A stretch of DNA of 64,000 nucleotides from Qipengyuania polymorpha (GCF_019711435.1 NZ_JAIGNK010000002.1:124001-188000), one strand, 5' to 3'; positions 14,982 to 25,275 are shown, counted from the stretch's first letter. Made by a program: numbers and translations. Notes: generated by a model from the letters alone, not told the origin.

Positions 14982-17900
14982 ATGCTCATCAAACAGCTCA
15001 GGTTGAGCGGTTTCAAGAGCTTCGTCGAGCCCTCCACGCTGCGTATCGAACCCGGGCTGACGGGCGTCGTCGGCCCCAACGGTTGCGGCAAGTCCAACCT
15101 GCTCGAAGCCATCCGCTGGGTGATGGGCGAGAACTCGCCAAAGTCCATGCGCTCGGGTGGGATGGAAGACGTCATCTTCGCAGGCACCGCCAGCCGCCCT
15201 CCCCGCGATTTTGCCGAGGTTGTCCTTTCCGCCGAGGACGGTGACGGCGACGAGCTGGAAGTCGTGCGCCGTATCGAACGCGGCGCGGGTTCGGCCTACC
15301 GCGTCAACGGCAAGGACGTACGCGCCAAGGACGTGGCGCTGACCTTCGCCGATGCGGCCACCGGCGCGCACAGCCCCGCGCTGGTGAGCCAGGGCAAGAT
15401 TGCGCAGGTCATCGCCGCCAAGCCGGTCGAACGCCGCATGATGCTGGAAGAAGCTGCGGGTATCGCAGGGCTCCACGTCCGCCGCCGCGATGCCGAGAGC
15501 AAGCTGCGCTCGACCGAGAAAAACCTCGAACGGCTCGAAGACTTGATGGCGGGCCTCGACAGCCAGATTGCCTCGCTGAGGCGACAGGCCAAGCAGGCCG
15601 AACGCTATCGCAAGCTTTCCGACGAGATAAAGACCGCCGAGGCACGGCTCGTCTTCGCCCGCTGGCGCGATGCTGCCGCCGCGGCGGATGAAGCGAAGAA
15701 AGCCGCCGCTGATGCCGATGCGCGCGTGGCAGCAGCGCAAAAGGCCGCAGACGAAGCACAGAAGGCGCAGCGCGAGGCCGCCGAAAAGCTCGCCGAAGCG
15801 CGCGAGGAGCAGGCTGACCGCCGCGACGATGCAAGCGCACATGGCCACCGCATGGCCGCGCTCACCAGCCAGCTCGAGGCTGCCGAACAGCGCCTTGCCG
15901 ACCTCGACCGCCAGAAGACGCGCCTCGAAGAAGACCGCGGCGATGCCGACCGCATGACCAAGGATGCGGCCGAAGCGCTGGCGCGGCTCGAAAAGGAACT
16001 GGCCGCCAGCGAAAAGACGCTCGCCGCAGACGAGGAACGCCGTCCGAAGCTGGTGGCGCAGAGCGAGGATGCCGAACGCGCCAGCCGCACCGCCGAACTC
16101 GCACTGGCGAAGGCCACCGCCGACAATGCCGGTGTCGAAGCGGAATGGCGCGTGGTCGAAGCCGAGGTCAACCAGGCCAAGGCGCGGCTCGAAAGGGTCG
16201 AGGCCGAAGGTCGCCGCATTGCCGAACAACGCGAGGCGCTTGCCGCCGAGGACGTCGACGGCGAGGTCGAAAACGCCCGCGATGCGGCGCACGAGGCGAC
16301 TGCCGAAATCGCAGCAAAGCGTACGACCATCGAAGAGATGCAGGCTCGCAAGGCCGATTTGCAGACCCAGCGCGACGAAGCCGCCAGCGCCTATTCCGCC
16401 GCCAAGGCCGAGTTGTCGGGTGTGAGCCGCGAATACGACGCGCTCAAACGCGACCGTGAGGCACGCGAACGCGCTGCCGCCAAGCGGTCGGGCCGCAAGC
16501 AGGCGCTCGACGGGGTCCGCGCGGCAAAGGGCTACGAACGCGCAGTCGCCGCCGCACTCGGCCGCGACGGTAAGGCTCTTATCGGCTCACCCGAGGAAGG
16601 AAGCGACGGGCGCTACTGGACCGGGGCCAAGGAACCGAAAAAGGTCGCCGACAGCCTCGCCGACCATGTGGCGAAGTGTCCCGAGGAATTGCGCGCACGC
16701 CTCGCCCTCGTCCACGTGGTGAAACGCGACGATGGCCGCGCGCTCGGGCCGGGCGAGAACCTCGTCACCATGGACGGGTTGTTGCGCCGCTGGGATGGCC
16801 TCGTCGTGCGCGGCGAAGGCGCGGCGGAAGCGGCGCGGCTCGAAGCCGAGAACCGTTTCGCCGAACTCGATACGCTGGTCCCCAAGCTGAAGGCTGCGGT
16901 AGATGAGGCGGAGCACCAGCAGGCTCAAGCCAGCGCGACCCTGTCCGAGCTCCAGCGCAACCTCGTGGCGGCAGAGCGCGAATTGTCCTCGGCCATAGAA
17001 ACCGAGCGTCAGGCCCTGCGCGCACTCGACCAGGCGGAAGCGGCTCGCGAGCGCGTTGCGGCGCGCCTCGAAGAATTAGCCCAAGCGGAAACGGAACACG
17101 GCGATGTGGTCGGCGGGGCGAAGTCCGACCTCGCCGCCGCCGAAGCGAAACGCGATGCCCTGCCCGACCCCGAAGCGGGCCGCGCCTCGCTAGAAGCCGC
17201 ACGCGCGAAGAACGAGGCCGCCCGCTCGATGCTGCAGGCCCGCGCTGCCGAGCTGGCCGCACATGACCAGTCACTCGCCGTCGCGCGCGAACGCACCGCC
17301 GCCCAGCGCAGCGACATGGCCAATTGGCAGGCGCGCTCTGGAGAGGCCGCCCGCCGCCTTTCCGACATGGCCCGCCGCTTCGAGGAAATCGCCGAAGAGC
17401 GCGCCGTCTTCGCCGCCAAGCCCGAGGGCCTGATGCGCGAAATCGAACAGGGCGATACAGTGCGCGAGCGTCTGGGCGCCGAACTTGCCGATGCCGAAAA
17501 AGCTGTCGCTGCCGCAAGTGAACTGGCGCAAACCGCCGACCGCGCTTACACCGCTGCCAACGAAAACCTCGCCGAAGCGCGCGAGAACCGCGCCGGCCTA
17601 TCCGCTCGTGCGGAAAACCAGGACAGCCGCCGCATCGAGATGGCGCGCATCTCGGGCGAGCGCTTCCAGTCCCCTCCCCCGCTGCTGCCGGGCAAGTTCG
17701 AGTTCGAAGAAGACAGCGTCAAGGCCGCCGAAGCGGAAACCGAAGAGATGGAGCGCCTCACCGCCAGCCGCGAGCGCATCGGCCCGGTCAACCTCGTCGC
17801 TGCGGAAGAACTCGAGAAAATCGAAGCCGAGCACGGCACCAACGCCGCCGAGCAGGAGGAACTGCGCGAGGCGGTCAACCGGCTGCGCGGCTCCATCGGC

Positions 17901-18404
17901 AATCTGAACCGCGAGGGCCGCGAACGACTGCGCGAGGCGTTCGAGCAGGTCAACGGCCACTTCATGCGTCTCTTCACCCGCCTGTTCGAGGGCGGCGAAG
18001 CGCATCTCGCGCTCATCGACAGCGACGACCCATTGGAAGCCGGCCTCGAAATCTTCGCCCAGCCGCCGGGCAAGCGTCTCCAGTCGCTCACCCTGCTGTC
18101 GGGCGGCGAACAGGCGCTGACCGCCACCGCGCTGATATTCGCACTCTTCCTCACCAACCCGGCCCCCATCTGCGTGCTGGACGAAGTCGACGCGCCGCTC
18201 GACGACGCCAATATCGACCGCTTCTGCGACCTGTTGGAAGCGATGGTGAAGGAAACCGACACCCGCTACCTCATCGTCACCCACAACGCCGTGACCATGA
18301 GCCGCATGCACCGCCTCTTCGGCGTGACGATGATCGAAAAGGGCGTCAGCCGATTGGTCAGCGTCGACCTAGGCGCGGCAGAAGAATTGCTGGCGGCGGA
18401 ATAG
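14982..18404 (+). CDS. smc: Chromosome segregation protein Smc
   Basis: A 1140-aa condensin ATPase that organises and segregates the chromosome with ScpA and ScpB (not in this window). The P-loop GPNGCGKS is at residues 31-38; long alanine/glutamate-rich coiled coils run about 165-490 and 625-950 around a hinge (about 500-620). The ABC signature LLSGGEQ and Walker B CVLDEVDAPLDD lie near residues 1045-1075. The length is normal for alphaproteobacterial Smc. The GTG of the methyltransferase gene follows its stop without a gap. Confidence 0.97.
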   Translation: MLIKQLRLSGFKSFVEPSTLRIEPGLTGVVGPNGCGKSNLLEAIRWVMGENSPKSMRSGGMEDVIFAGTASRPPRDFAEVVLSAEDGDGDELEVVRRIERGAGSAYRVNGKDVRAKDVALTFADAATGAHSPALVSQGKIAQVIAAKPVERRMMLEEAAGIAGLHVRRRDAESKLRSTEKNLERLEDLMAGLDSQIASLRRQAKQAERYRKLSDEIKTAEARLVFARWRDAAAAADEAKKAAADADARVAAAQKAADEAQKAQREAAEKLAEAREEQADRRDDASAHGHRMAALTSQLEAAEQRLADLDRQKTRLEEDRGDADRMTKDAAEALARLEKELAASEKTLAADEERRPKLVAQSEDAERASRTAELALAKATADNAGVEAEWRVVEAEVNQAKARLERVEAEGRRIAEQREALAAEDVDGEVENARDAAHEATAEIAAKRTTIEEMQARKADLQTQRDEAASAYSAAKAELSGVSREYDALKRDREARERAAAKRSGRKQALDGVRAAKGYERAVAAALGRDGKALIGSPEEGSDGRYWTGAKEPKKVADSLADHVAKCPEELRARLALVHVVKRDDGRALGPGENLVTMDGLLRRWDGLVVRGEGAAEAARLEAENRFAELDTLVPKLKAAVDEAEHQQAQASATLSELQRNLVAAERELSSAIETERQALRALDQAEAARERVAARLEELAQAETEHGDVVGGAKSDLAAAEAKRDALPDPEAGRASLEAARAKNEAARSMLQARAAELAAHDQSLAVARERTAAQRSDMANWQARSGEAARRLSDMARRFEEIAEERAVFAAKPEGLMREIEQGDTVRERLGAELADAEKAVAAASELAQTADRAYTAANENLAEARENRAGLSARAENQDSRRIEMARISGERFQSPPPLLPGKFEFEEDSVKAAEAETEEMERLTASRERIGPVNLVAAEELEKIEAEHGTNAAEQEELREAVNRLRGSIGNLNREGRERLREAFEQVNGHFMRLFTRLFEGGEAHLALIDSDDPLEAGLEIFAQPPGKRLQSLTLLSGGEQALTATALIFALFLTNPAPICVLDEVDAPLDDANIDRFCDLLEAMVKETDTRYLIVTHNAVTMSRMHRLFGVTMIEKGVSRLVSVDLGAAEELLAAE

Positions 18405-19127
18405 GTGTCATCGCCCGATATTTACGACCCGACCTACGTCCGCGACGTATTCGACCGTTGTGCGGACCAGTACATCGCCTTCAGCAACGTCTGCTCGCTA
18501 GGCTTTACGCAGATCTGGCGTAGCCAATGCGCTGAAATGCTCGATCTTCTGCCCGAGCACCAGCAAGGTTATGATTTCATGGCTGGCACGGGTGAAGTGT
18601 GGCCCCACCTTTTGGCAAAATGGCCGCAAGTCACCTCGATCCACGCTGTCGATATTTCCTCCGGCATGCACCAGAAGGCCATGAAACGTCTTCACGCCAT
18701 GCGCGCGCATAAAATCGAGTTCAGGGAAGACGATGTGCTTCAAAGCGGGTTGCCGGACGAAAGCGCCGAATTCGTGATATCCACTTTCGGTCTCAAGACT
18801 TTCAAACCGGAACAGCACGAGCGCCTCGCCAAGCTGACCGAGCGAGTGCTGAGACCCGGCGGCCGCTTCGCCTACATCGAGGCCTCGGACCCCACGGACT
18901 GGTGGCTGAGACCGCTCTACCGCTTTCATCTCGACACCATATTGCCGCAGGTGGAGAGGTTTCTTCTCAAGGGAGCGCAGGACTTTGCCATGATCGGCGA
19001 ATATTCGGCCAATTTCGGGAACGCGCGAGAGTTTGCGCGGATGCTGGGAGATACGGGCCTGAATACCGAATATCGCGAGTTCTTTTTTGGCTGTGCGAGC
19101 GGCGTTTGTGGCTCGAAACCATGTTAG
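18405..19127 (+). CDS. Class I SAM-dependent methyltransferase (UbiE-like)
   Basis: A 240-aa methyltransferase with Rossmann motifs: YDFMAGTGEVWPHL (glycine loop), IHAVDISSGMHQKA, FREDDVL, and LRPGGRFAYIE. The order resembles the UbiE/COQ5 group, but the substrate is unknown and there is no quinone-synthesis gene nearby. GTG 18405 follows the smc stop directly, so translation is probably coupled. It is less GC-rich than smc. It ends with TAG inside the ATG TTA start of the M24 peptidase. Confidence 0.85.
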   Translation: MSSPDIYDPTYVRDVFDRCADQYIAFSNVCSLGFTQIWRSQCAEMLDLLPEHQQGYDFMAGTGEVWPHLLAKWPQVTSIHAVDISSGMHQKAMKRLHAMRAHKIEFREDDVLQSGLPDESAEFVISTFGLKTFKPEQHERLAKLTERVLRPGGRFAYIEASDPTDWWLRPLYRFHLDTILPQVERFLLKGAQDFAMIGEYSANFGNAREFARMLGDTGLNTEYREFFFGCASGVCGSKPC

Positions 19128-20542
19128 CCCGACACCGCTTTTCCCAAGTTCATCGAAGCAATGGCTGTAGGTCATCCTATAGCATTTCTCGCGCAGTTCC
19201 ACTTGTCGGCCTTCCTTTGGCATTAGCGGCTATGGCGCTGCCGGCGCATGCAGAACCGATGCCGATGAGTGACGTCGAGCAGCAACAGCCTGCGCTCCCT
19301 CCCATCCTCCCCCTGAAGGAACGCGCAGCCCTCGTCGACGAAATGCTGGAAGAACGGCTCGACACCCTCATGCCTGCCATCATGCGCGAGGCGGGTATCG
19401 ACATGTGGCTGCTGATGTCGCGCGAGTATTTCGAAGAGCCGGTGCTCGCCACCATGCTCGATGCCGAGAGCTTCCACGCGCGGCGGCGGACGATCCTCAT
19501 CTTTTTCGACCCCGGTGAGGGTCAACCAATCGAGCGACTGACGGTCAGCCATTATGGGCTCGCGGGCCTCTTCGACCCGGCGTGGCTGCCCGAGGAACAG
19601 CCCGACCAGTGGCAGGCGGTTGCCGACATCATCGAGAGCCGCGACCCGGCGCAAATCGCCATCAACTTCTCCGACAGCACACGCTTCGGCGATGGCATGA
19701 CGCTGAGCCAGTATCGCGCGATGACAGCGGCACTTCCCGCGCATCTCGAAGAACGAATCGTCAGCGGAGAAGGCCTTTCCGTCCGCTGGCTCGAGAGCCG
19801 CACGACGCGCGAGCTCGCCATCTATCCCGGCATCGTCCGCATCGCCCACGCCATCATTGGAGAGGCGTTCTCCCGAAAAGTCATCACGCCGGGGGTGACC
19901 ACCGCCGAGGACGTGCAATGGTGGTACCGAGAGAAACTCGCCAGCCTCGGCATTGCTCCGTGGTTCCATCCCTCGGTCGGCATCCAGCGACAGGGCGCCG
20001 ATGGCATGCTGTCGGGCGATACGATTATCGAGCCCGGCGACCTGCTCTGGACCGATTTCGGCATTACCTATTTGCGCCTCAACACCGATACGCAGCACCT
20101 CGCCTATGTCCTGAAGCCCGGCGAGACCGAAGCGCCCGAGGGGCTGCGCGAAGGATTGAGGCGCACCAATCGCGTGGGCGATATCCTCACGGCATCATTC
20201 CACGCAGGCGAGAGCGGGAACGCCATCCTCGCAAGGGCGCGTGAGGCAGCTCTGGCTGAGGGGCTCGACCCGTCGATTTACAGCCACCCCATCGGTTTCC
20301 ATGGCCATGGAGCCGGCACAGCCATCGGATTCTGGGACAACCAGGAGGCCGACCCGCGCGGCGAGTACCCCGTGCTGGCAGGCACGACATGGTCTATCGA
20401 ATTCACCAATTACCACGAGGTCCCCGAATGGGGCGGCCAGCGCGTCGATTTCCGCAGCGAGGAGGATGCATGGTTCGACGGCGAAACCGTCCGCTATCTT
20501 GACGGACGGCAGACCGAGCTGACGCTGATACCGCCGGAATAG
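19121..20542 (+). CDS. Exported M24-family aminopeptidase-like protein
   Basis: A 473-aa protein with a creatinase/prolidase (M24) fold, probably a Xaa-Pro peptidase. From ATG 19121 there is a polar 25-residue lead, then a hydrophobic stretch VPLVGLPLALAAMALPAHA that looks like a signal peptide. Metal ligands are visible as TDFG, NTDTQH, GFHGHG, EFTNYHE and RSEED (D, D, H, E, E). The start is chosen because it overlaps the methyltransferase stop and includes the signal; the frame upstream is not coding. It ends 4 bases from the merR stop on the other strand. Confidence 0.87.
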   Translation: MLARHRFSQVHRSNGCRSSYSISRAVPLVGLPLALAAMALPAHAEPMPMSDVEQQQPALPPILPLKERAALVDEMLEERLDTLMPAIMREAGIDMWLLMSREYFEEPVLATMLDAESFHARRRTILIFFDPGEGQPIERLTVSHYGLAGLFDPAWLPEEQPDQWQAVADIIESRDPAQIAINFSDSTRFGDGMTLSQYRAMTAALPAHLEERIVSGEGLSVRWLESRTTRELAIYPGIVRIAHAIIGEAFSRKVITPGVTTAEDVQWWYREKLASLGIAPWFHPSVGIQRQGADGMLSGDTIIEPGDLLWTDFGITYLRLNTDTQHLAYVLKPGETEAPEGLREGLRRTNRVGDILTASFHAGESGNAILARAREAALAEGLDPSIYSHPIGFHGHGAGTAIGFWDNQEADPRGEYPVLAGTTWSIEFTNYHEVPEWGGQRVDFRSEEDAWFDGETVRYLDGRQTELTLIPPE

Positions 20543-20546
20543 GAGC

Positions 20547-20909
20547 CTAGGCCGAGAGCGCGGCTCTCAGCGTATCGCGGATGGACTTGAGCTGGGGCAG
20601 GATGTCATGGCTGGGAGTTCCCTCAGCCGGAGCCTGCGCCACCGCCTGTTGGTCCGGCACGCCCCGCAGCGCGGCCTTGGCGCCTTTCAGCGTATATCCT
20701 TCGCGGTTCACAAGCTGGTCGATACGCTCGACCAGCGCCACGTCGTCGGGGCGATAGTAGCGGCGGCCACCGCTGCGCTTCAAAGGCTTCAATTGCGGGA
20801 ATTGCTGTTCCCAGTAGCGCAGCACATGAGTCTTGATGCCGGTTGCCGTGGCAACCTCGCCAATCGTGCGCAGCGCGCCTTCTTCCTTGTGGTCGCTAAA
20901 ATCAGCCAT
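20547..20909 (-). CDS. MerR-family transcriptional regulator
   Basis: A 120-aa regulator with a MerR winged helix at the N-terminus: [42 protein letters not shown], followed by helix, and a short glutamine/alanine linker with a C-terminal helix. There are no cysteines for metal sensing, so it belongs to the short MerR-like group found after ihfA in sphingomonads and rhizobia. Target genes are unknown. It is last in the rpmF-plsX-fabH-ihfA-merR run, 39 bases after ihfA. Confidence 0.92.
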   Translation of the reverse strand: MADFSDHKEEGALRTIGEVATATGIKTHVLRYWEQQFPQLKPLKRSGGRRYYRPDDVALVERIDQLVNREGYTLKGAKAALRGVPDQQAVAQAPAEGTPSHDILPQLKSIRDTLRAALSA

Positions 20910-20948
20910 GCAGGCACACTAGGCACCAACACCGGCCGATGGCAATTC

Positions 20949-21254
20949 TCAGCTGTGAGCTATCCGCTCTTTAAGCAGCTGACTGGCGCGGAAAGTCATC
21001 ACGCGGCGCGGCGTAATCGGCACTTCGACGCCCGTCTTGGGATTACGGCCGATGCGTTCTTTCTTGTCGCGCAGGACGAAGCTGCCGAAGCCGGAAATCT
21101 TGACGTTTTCACCGCGGGCGAGCGCATCGCACATCTTGCCGAGGATTTCTTCGACAAGGTCGAGCGATTCGGAGCGGCTCAGCCCCATCTTGCGATTGAT
21201 TGTTTCGGCGAGGTCCGCGCGGGTCAGCGTGCCCACGCTGCGCATCATATCCAT
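20949..21254 (-). CDS. ihfA: Integration host factor subunit alpha
   Basis: A 101-aa DNA-bending protein forming IHF with Ihf[48 protein letters not shown] and [12 protein letters not shown] are standard IHF-alpha blocks including the proline-tip arms. The frame is open further upstream, but ATG 21254 ([10 protein letters not shown]) has GAAGGA 7 bases before it. It lies 103 bases behind fabH and before merR. Confidence 0.96.
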   Translation of the reverse strand: MDMMRSVGTLTRADLAETINRKMGLSRSESLDLVEEILGKMCDALARGENVKISGFGSFVLRDKKERIGRNPKTGVEVPITPRRVMTFRASQLLKERIAHS

Positions 21255-21357
21255 TTCAAGTCCTTCCCCAGACGCGACCCTGGGTTCCAGCGATTCTCGC
21301 AACGTATTGTATTTGGCCGATTCCCGCAATGGAGCAGCGCTACTTTTCTAACAAAAG

Positions 21358-22323
21358 TTATAGCCGCGCGAGGCTGGCACCCCAGGTGAAGCCGCCGCCC
21401 ATGGCTTCGAACATCACGAGGTCGCCGGACTTGATGCGCCCGTCCTTGCGCGCGACATCGAAGGCCAGCGGGACCGAGGCCGCCGAAGTGTTGGCGTGCT
21501 GGTCCACCGTGACCACCACCTTCTCAGGCGGCAGGCCGAGCTTGCGCGCGGTCGCATCGAGGATGCGGGCATTGGCCTGGTGCGGCACCACCCAGTCGAT
21601 GTCCTCCGCCGTGACCGATGCGTCGCTCAGCACTTCGCCGAGCACCTCGGCAAGGTTCACCACGGCGTGACGGAAAACCTCGCGGCCCTTCATGCGCAGC
21701 TTGCCGACCTCGCCCGTGGTCGAGGGGCCGCCGTCGACATAGAGCAAGTCCTTGTGTTCGCCGTCGGCATGCAGCTTGGTGGCGAGGATGCCGGGGCCGT
21801 CCTCTGCCACATCCTGCGCTTCGAGCACAACCGCGCCGGCACCATCGCCGAAGAGCACGCAGGTAGTGCGGTCTTCCCAGTCGAGGATGCGGCTGAAGGT
21901 CTCCGCGCCGATCACCAGCGCCTTCTTCGCCATGCCTGTGCGCAGCAGCGATTCCGCCGTGCCGAGGGCATAGAGGAACCCCGAGCAAACGGCTGCGACG
22001 TCGAATGCCACGCCGCCGCGGCATCCGAGCGCCTGCTGGACCTGTGTTGCAGTGGCCGGAAAGGTATGGTCGGGGGTTGCCGTAGCGAGAATGATAAGGC
22101 CGATGTCGGCAGCATCCACGCCCGCATCTGCTAGCGCCTTGCGTGCAGCATCGGTTGCGAGGCTGGAAGTGGTTTCACCCTCGCCCGCGATATAGCGCTG
22201 GCGGATACCGGTACGCTCGACAATCCACTCGTCGGTCGTGTCAACGCGGGCTTCGAGATCGGCGTTGGTAACGCAGTCTTTCGGAAGCGCACTACCGCTG
22301 CCCGTGATGACCGCACGAATCAT
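21358..22323 (-). CDS. fabH: 3-oxoacyl-ACP synthase III FabH
   Basis: A 321-aa ketoacyl synthase starting fatty-acid synthesis from acetyl-CoA and malonyl-ACP. The catalytic triad is seen as Cys in [11 protein letters not shown], His in VPHQANARI and Asn in [11 protein letters not shown] 22323 overlaps the plsX stop by ATGA, which fixes the start; the longer upstream frame is antisense-like noise within plsX. It is translationally coupled to plsX and followed by ihfA. Confidence 0.97.
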   Translation of the reverse strand: MIRAVITGSGSALPKDCVTNADLEARVDTTDEWIVERTGIRQRYIAGEGETTSSLATDAARKALADAGVDAADIGLIILATATPDHTFPATATQVQQALGCRGGVAFDVAAVCSGFLYALGTAESLLRTGMAKKALVIGAETFSRILDWEDRTTCVLFGDGAGAVVLEAQDVAEDGPGILATKLHADGEHKDLLYVDGGPSTTGEVGKLRMKGREVFRHAVVNLAEVLGEVLSDASVTAEDIDWVVPHQANARILDATARKLGLPPEKVVVTVDQHANTSAASVPLAFDVARKDGRIKSGDLVMFEAMGGGFTWGASLARL

Positions 22324-23357
22324 TTCGCGCCCAGGCTTTCGGTGTCGATGGCGCCCAAATCCTTGGCGATGCGATTGGTGATGTCGTCCTCCAGCAGGCG
22401 TGCGGCGACTTCGACCGCGTTTGCAACGCCCTTGGCATTGGCGCTGCCATGGCTCTTCACCACCACGCCATTGAGGCCGAGGAAGACCGCGCCATTGTGG
22501 TTGTTGGGGTCGAGATGGTGCTTCAGCAACTCTGTCGCAGGGCGCGACACGAGGAAGCCCACCTTCGAACGGATAGACGAAGAGAAGGCGCGCTTCAGCA
22601 GGTCGGTCACGAACCGCGCCGCGCCTTCGATGGCCTTCAGCGCGATATTGCCCGAGAATCCGTCGCATACGACCACATCGCATTCGCCGCGATTGATCTT
22701 GTCGGCCTCGACATAGCCTTCGAACTGCATGGCAAGGCCATCCGCAGCGCGCAATCGGTCGGCGGCGGCCTGAATATCCTCGGTGCCCTTGGTTTCCTCG
22801 GTGCCGATGTTGAGCAGGCGCACGCGCGGGCGTTCGTTACCGGTCACGATGCGCGAATAGGCCGCGCCCATAACGGCAAACTGCACAAGGTTGCGCGCAT
22901 CGCATTCGCGGTTCGCGCCAAGGTCGAGCATGATGACGTCGTTGTCGCCGAGCGTCGGCAGCAGCGCCGCGAGCGCAGGCCGGTCGAGGCCGGGCATGGT
23001 GCGCAGCGCGAGCTTGCTCATCGCCATCAGCGCGCCGGTGTTGCCGGCAGACACGGCAGCGCCCGCCTCGCCGCGCTTCACCGCATCGACCGCGAGGCCC
23101 ATGCTGGTGGTCTTGGCTCGGCGCAGCGCGCGCGAAGGCTTCTCGTCGCCAGCGACCACGTCCTCGCAATGGAGGATTTCGCTGGCTTCGGCCATGCCGG
23201 GATGGGTTTCGAGAGCCGCCTTGATGCGGGTCTCGTCGCCGACCAGCAGGAACTTGAATCGATCGTGGCGCCGACGCGCGAGCGCGGCGCCCTCGATCAT
23301 CGTGCGAACGCCTTCGTCCCCGCCCATCGCATCAATGGCGATACGCGGCAAACTCAT
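22320..23357 (-). CDS. plsX: Phosphate acyltransferase PlsX
   Basis: A 345-aa enzyme making acyl-phosphate from acyl-ACP, the first step of phospholipid synthesis with Pls[12 protein letters not shown] at the N-terminus, [30 protein letters not shown] and [19 protein letters not shown] are family signatures. Length is normal. It lies 28 bases behind rpmF and overlaps fabH by ATGA. Confidence 0.97.
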   Translation of the reverse strand: MSLPRIAIDAMGGDEGVRTMIEGAALARRRHDRFKFLLVGDETRIKAALETHPGMAEASEILHCEDVVAGDEKPSRALRRAKTTSMGLAVDAVKRGEAGAAVSAGNTGALMAMSKLALRTMPGLDRPALAALLPTLGDNDVIMLDLGANRECDARNLVQFAVMGAAYSRIVTGNERPRVRLLNIGTEETKGTEDIQAAADRLRAADGLAMQFEGYVEADKINRGECDVVVCDGFSGNIALKAIEGAARFVTDLLKRAFSSSIRSKVGFLVSRPATELLKHHLDPNNHNGAVFLGLNGVVVKSHGSANAKGVANAVEVAARLLEDDITNRIAKDLGAIDTESLGAK

Positions 23358-23385
23358 GACACTCTCCGAATCAAGCGGTTAGGTC

Positions 23386-23568
23386 TTAGAGACCTTCGGG
23401 CGCGAGCACTTCGCGGCCGTTGTAGTAACCGCAATGCGGGCACAGGTTGTGCGGACGCTTCAGTTCGCCACAGTTCGAGCACTCGTGATGAGCTTCGACC
23501 TTGAGCGAATCATGTGCACGACGGTTGCCGCGACGGTGGGGCGATACTTTTCTCTTGGGGACGGCCAT
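23386..23568 (-). CDS. rpmF: 50S ribosomal protein L32
   Basis: A 60-aa ribosomal protein: [20 protein letters not shown] start, then the zinc-ribbon cysteines CSNC and CPHC. The cysteines are kept, so this is the zinc-binding form. It is first in the rpmF-plsX-fabH-ihfA-merR run. The 240-base gap up to the MAPEG gene must hold promoters for both directions; I see no clear consensus in it. Confidence 0.97.
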   Translation of the reverse strand: MAVPKRKVSPHRRGNRRAHDSLKVEAHHECSNCGELKRPHNLCPHCGYYNGREVLAPEGL

Positions 23569-23808
23569 CTCGGCACCTGTTCCTCAAACAATTTCAGTCA
23601 ATTTCGGTGGCCGCCCTAGGGGAACGTCCGACATCGCACAAGAGCGCGGTGACAGCTAAATTCCCGACCGTGACGGTGAAGGCGCGCGCTATAGCGATTT
23701 TTCAGCGCGATGCAAGCGAAGCGGAGGATAATCCGCTCGAGCAGATTGCCGCTCCTTCCGGTGCACCCTAGCCTCCTCGCATAGGGTCCGCAAACGGGAG
23801 AGTTTCAC

Positions 23809-24210
23809 ATGGGTATCATCCTGCCGGTCACGCTGACCGCAGCCGCTGCAGCCGCCATCATCAATCTCTGGCTGTCCATTCGCGTCGGCCAGATGCGGCT
23901 GAAGCACAAGATCTCGATCGGCGACGACGGCGCAGGCGGCCCCTTGACCGCTCGCATGCGCGCGCAGCTCAACTTCGTCGAAAATACCGCCTTCTTCCTC
24001 GTGCTGGTCGCGGCCATCGAATTGTCCGGCAAGGGCGAACCCTGGCTGGCGTGGGTCGTCGCTGTCTACATGCTTGGCCGTATCGCCCACGGTCTCGGCA
24101 TGGACGGAGGCGCGCTCGGCAAGGGACGCTCCATCGGCGTCATTATTACCATGCTGACCCTGCTCGGCCTCGCCATCGCGGCGGTGCTGATTACGCTGGG
24201 CGTGCTCTAA
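23809..24210 (+). CDS. MAPEG-family membrane protein
   Basis: A 133-aa protein with four membrane helices of the MAPEG superfamily (glutathione and eicosanoid metabolism). RVGQMRLKHKISIGDDG and the conserved RAQLNFVENTAFFLVLVA and YMLGRIAHGLGM blocks support this. A glutathione-linked role is inferred only. ATG 23809 has GGGAGAG upstream. It is divergent from rpmF and convergent with the immunity-like gene. Confidence 0.9.
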   Translation: MGIILPVTLTAAAAAAIINLWLSIRVGQMRLKHKISIGDDGAGGPLTARMRAQLNFVENTAFFLVLVAAIELSGKGEPWLAWVVAVYMLGRIAHGLGMDGGALGKGRSIGVIITMLTLLGLAIAAVLITLGVL

Positions 24211-24225
24211 AATCGCGGGAGCCGC

Positions 24226-24259
24226 GAGGCCGGATTGACGAAATCGATCGTCCGGCCTC
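24226..24259. other. Inverted repeat in convergent gap
   Basis: GAGGCCGGA (24226-24234) is perfectly repeated in reverse as TCCGGCCTC (24251-24259) with a 16-base loop. It lies 16 bases after the MAPEG stop. No T run follows, so it is a possible but untypical terminator or RNA-stabilising hairpin. Confidence 0.4.
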
Positions 24260-24343
24260 CCGGGTGCGAAAATGGGGACGGAACGTCCGGGAACGGGTGG
24301 GTAGCGCAAGGTCTGCTTTTGGATATCTCGCTTGTCAGGATGG

Positions 24344-25084
24344 TCAGGCGGTAATCATCTTGAACAGCTTGGGGGTCTGCAGCCCGGCCTTCTGGATTTC
24401 GGCGACCAGCACATCGGAAAGGCAGATCAGCCACTCGCCAAACCTGCGCTCCCGCCAGAAGTGCGCGTTGCCGTAGACTCCCTGTGCGAAGGCAAGATCA
24501 GGGATCCGATTCTTGGCCCCGGACTCGATTTGCAGCTTGCCGCCGGAATTCGGAATCTCTGAAACGGGTTGGTCCCTGCTCTTCTCCGGCACGAAACTGT
24601 CGAAATACTGGCCTATCACAAGAATGTGGTATGGCCTCGGGAATTTCTGGCCTTTCGGCATCCTGATTTCGATCGGATAGAACTGGTGGACCCCCGGCTC
24701 ATATGTCTCGAGAAGTTCCATGAAATCGGTGTCGATAGCCGCAATGCGGTCGTTCAGGCTGATGAAGGATGCCAGCGAGTTGTACGTCTTCACCGTGTCG
24801 AACGACGATGGTAACTCATGGTCCAGAACGGGAGTCAGCGGCGGATGTTCAGGTCGGGGACTCGCCCTCGTTCCCCATTCGCTCCTGAATTTGTCGACGA
24901 CAAAACCCTCGTAGAATTGCATCGCGTCCAGCGGGTCCATCGGCGCATCAAAAAGCGCCTTTTGGACGTCCGCCGGTTGTTTGTGGAAGTGTCCCATCAG
25001 GCGACCTGGCCAATGTCCGCCCTCAAATTGCCCGTCGGGAAAGAATTCGCCCAAGCCTCTGGGCTGGCCCATACCCCACACCAT
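24344..25084 (-). CDS. Imm11-like (DUF1629-type) protein, orphan
   Basis: A 246-aa soluble protein. The C-terminal half resembles Imm11/DUF1629 proteins, predicted immunity proteins of polymorphic toxins: DTDFMELLETYEPGVHQFYP, then RPYHILVIGQYFDSF and WLICLSDVLVAEIQKAGL. The N-terminal half (about residues 1-110) is of unknown kind. ATG 25084 has GGGGGA upstream. No toxin gene is next to it. It is less GC-rich than the core genes here (31 of 60 at 24661-24720), which fits a transferred gene. Assignment rests on pattern memory only. Confidence 0.75.
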   Translation of the reverse strand: MVWGMGQPRGLGEFFPDGQFEGGHWPGRLMGHFHKQPADVQKALFDAPMDPLDAMQFYEGFVVDKFRSEWGTRASPRPEHPPLTPVLDHELPSSFDTVKTYNSLASFISLNDRIAAIDTDFMELLETYEPGVHQFYPIEIRMPKGQKFPRPYHILVIGQYFDSFVPEKSRDQPVSEIPNSGGKLQIESGAKNRIPDLAFAQGVYGNAHFWRERRFGEWLICLSDVLVAEIQKAGLQTPKLFKMITA

Positions 25085-25275
25085 GATTGCGTCCCCCTCG
25101 GCGCTGTTGCGTCCCGCTCACCTACGCACAGAGTATTGCCTGGATGTTAAGCGCAGGGAAGTGCAATCGCGCCACAACTTCGTCCGCAATGGTGTCCGTT
25201 TCCGGGTCTTTGGCGGCTGGTCCGCTTTTGGACCGTACCCTCAAATTGCTGCCCTCTTGAAATTGCGCTCAAAGC

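Noticed and set aside
24226-24259. Hairpin after the MAPEG gene as a standard terminator
   Set aside because: The stem is good but the loop is 16 bases and no T run follows, so it is listed only as an inverted repeat.
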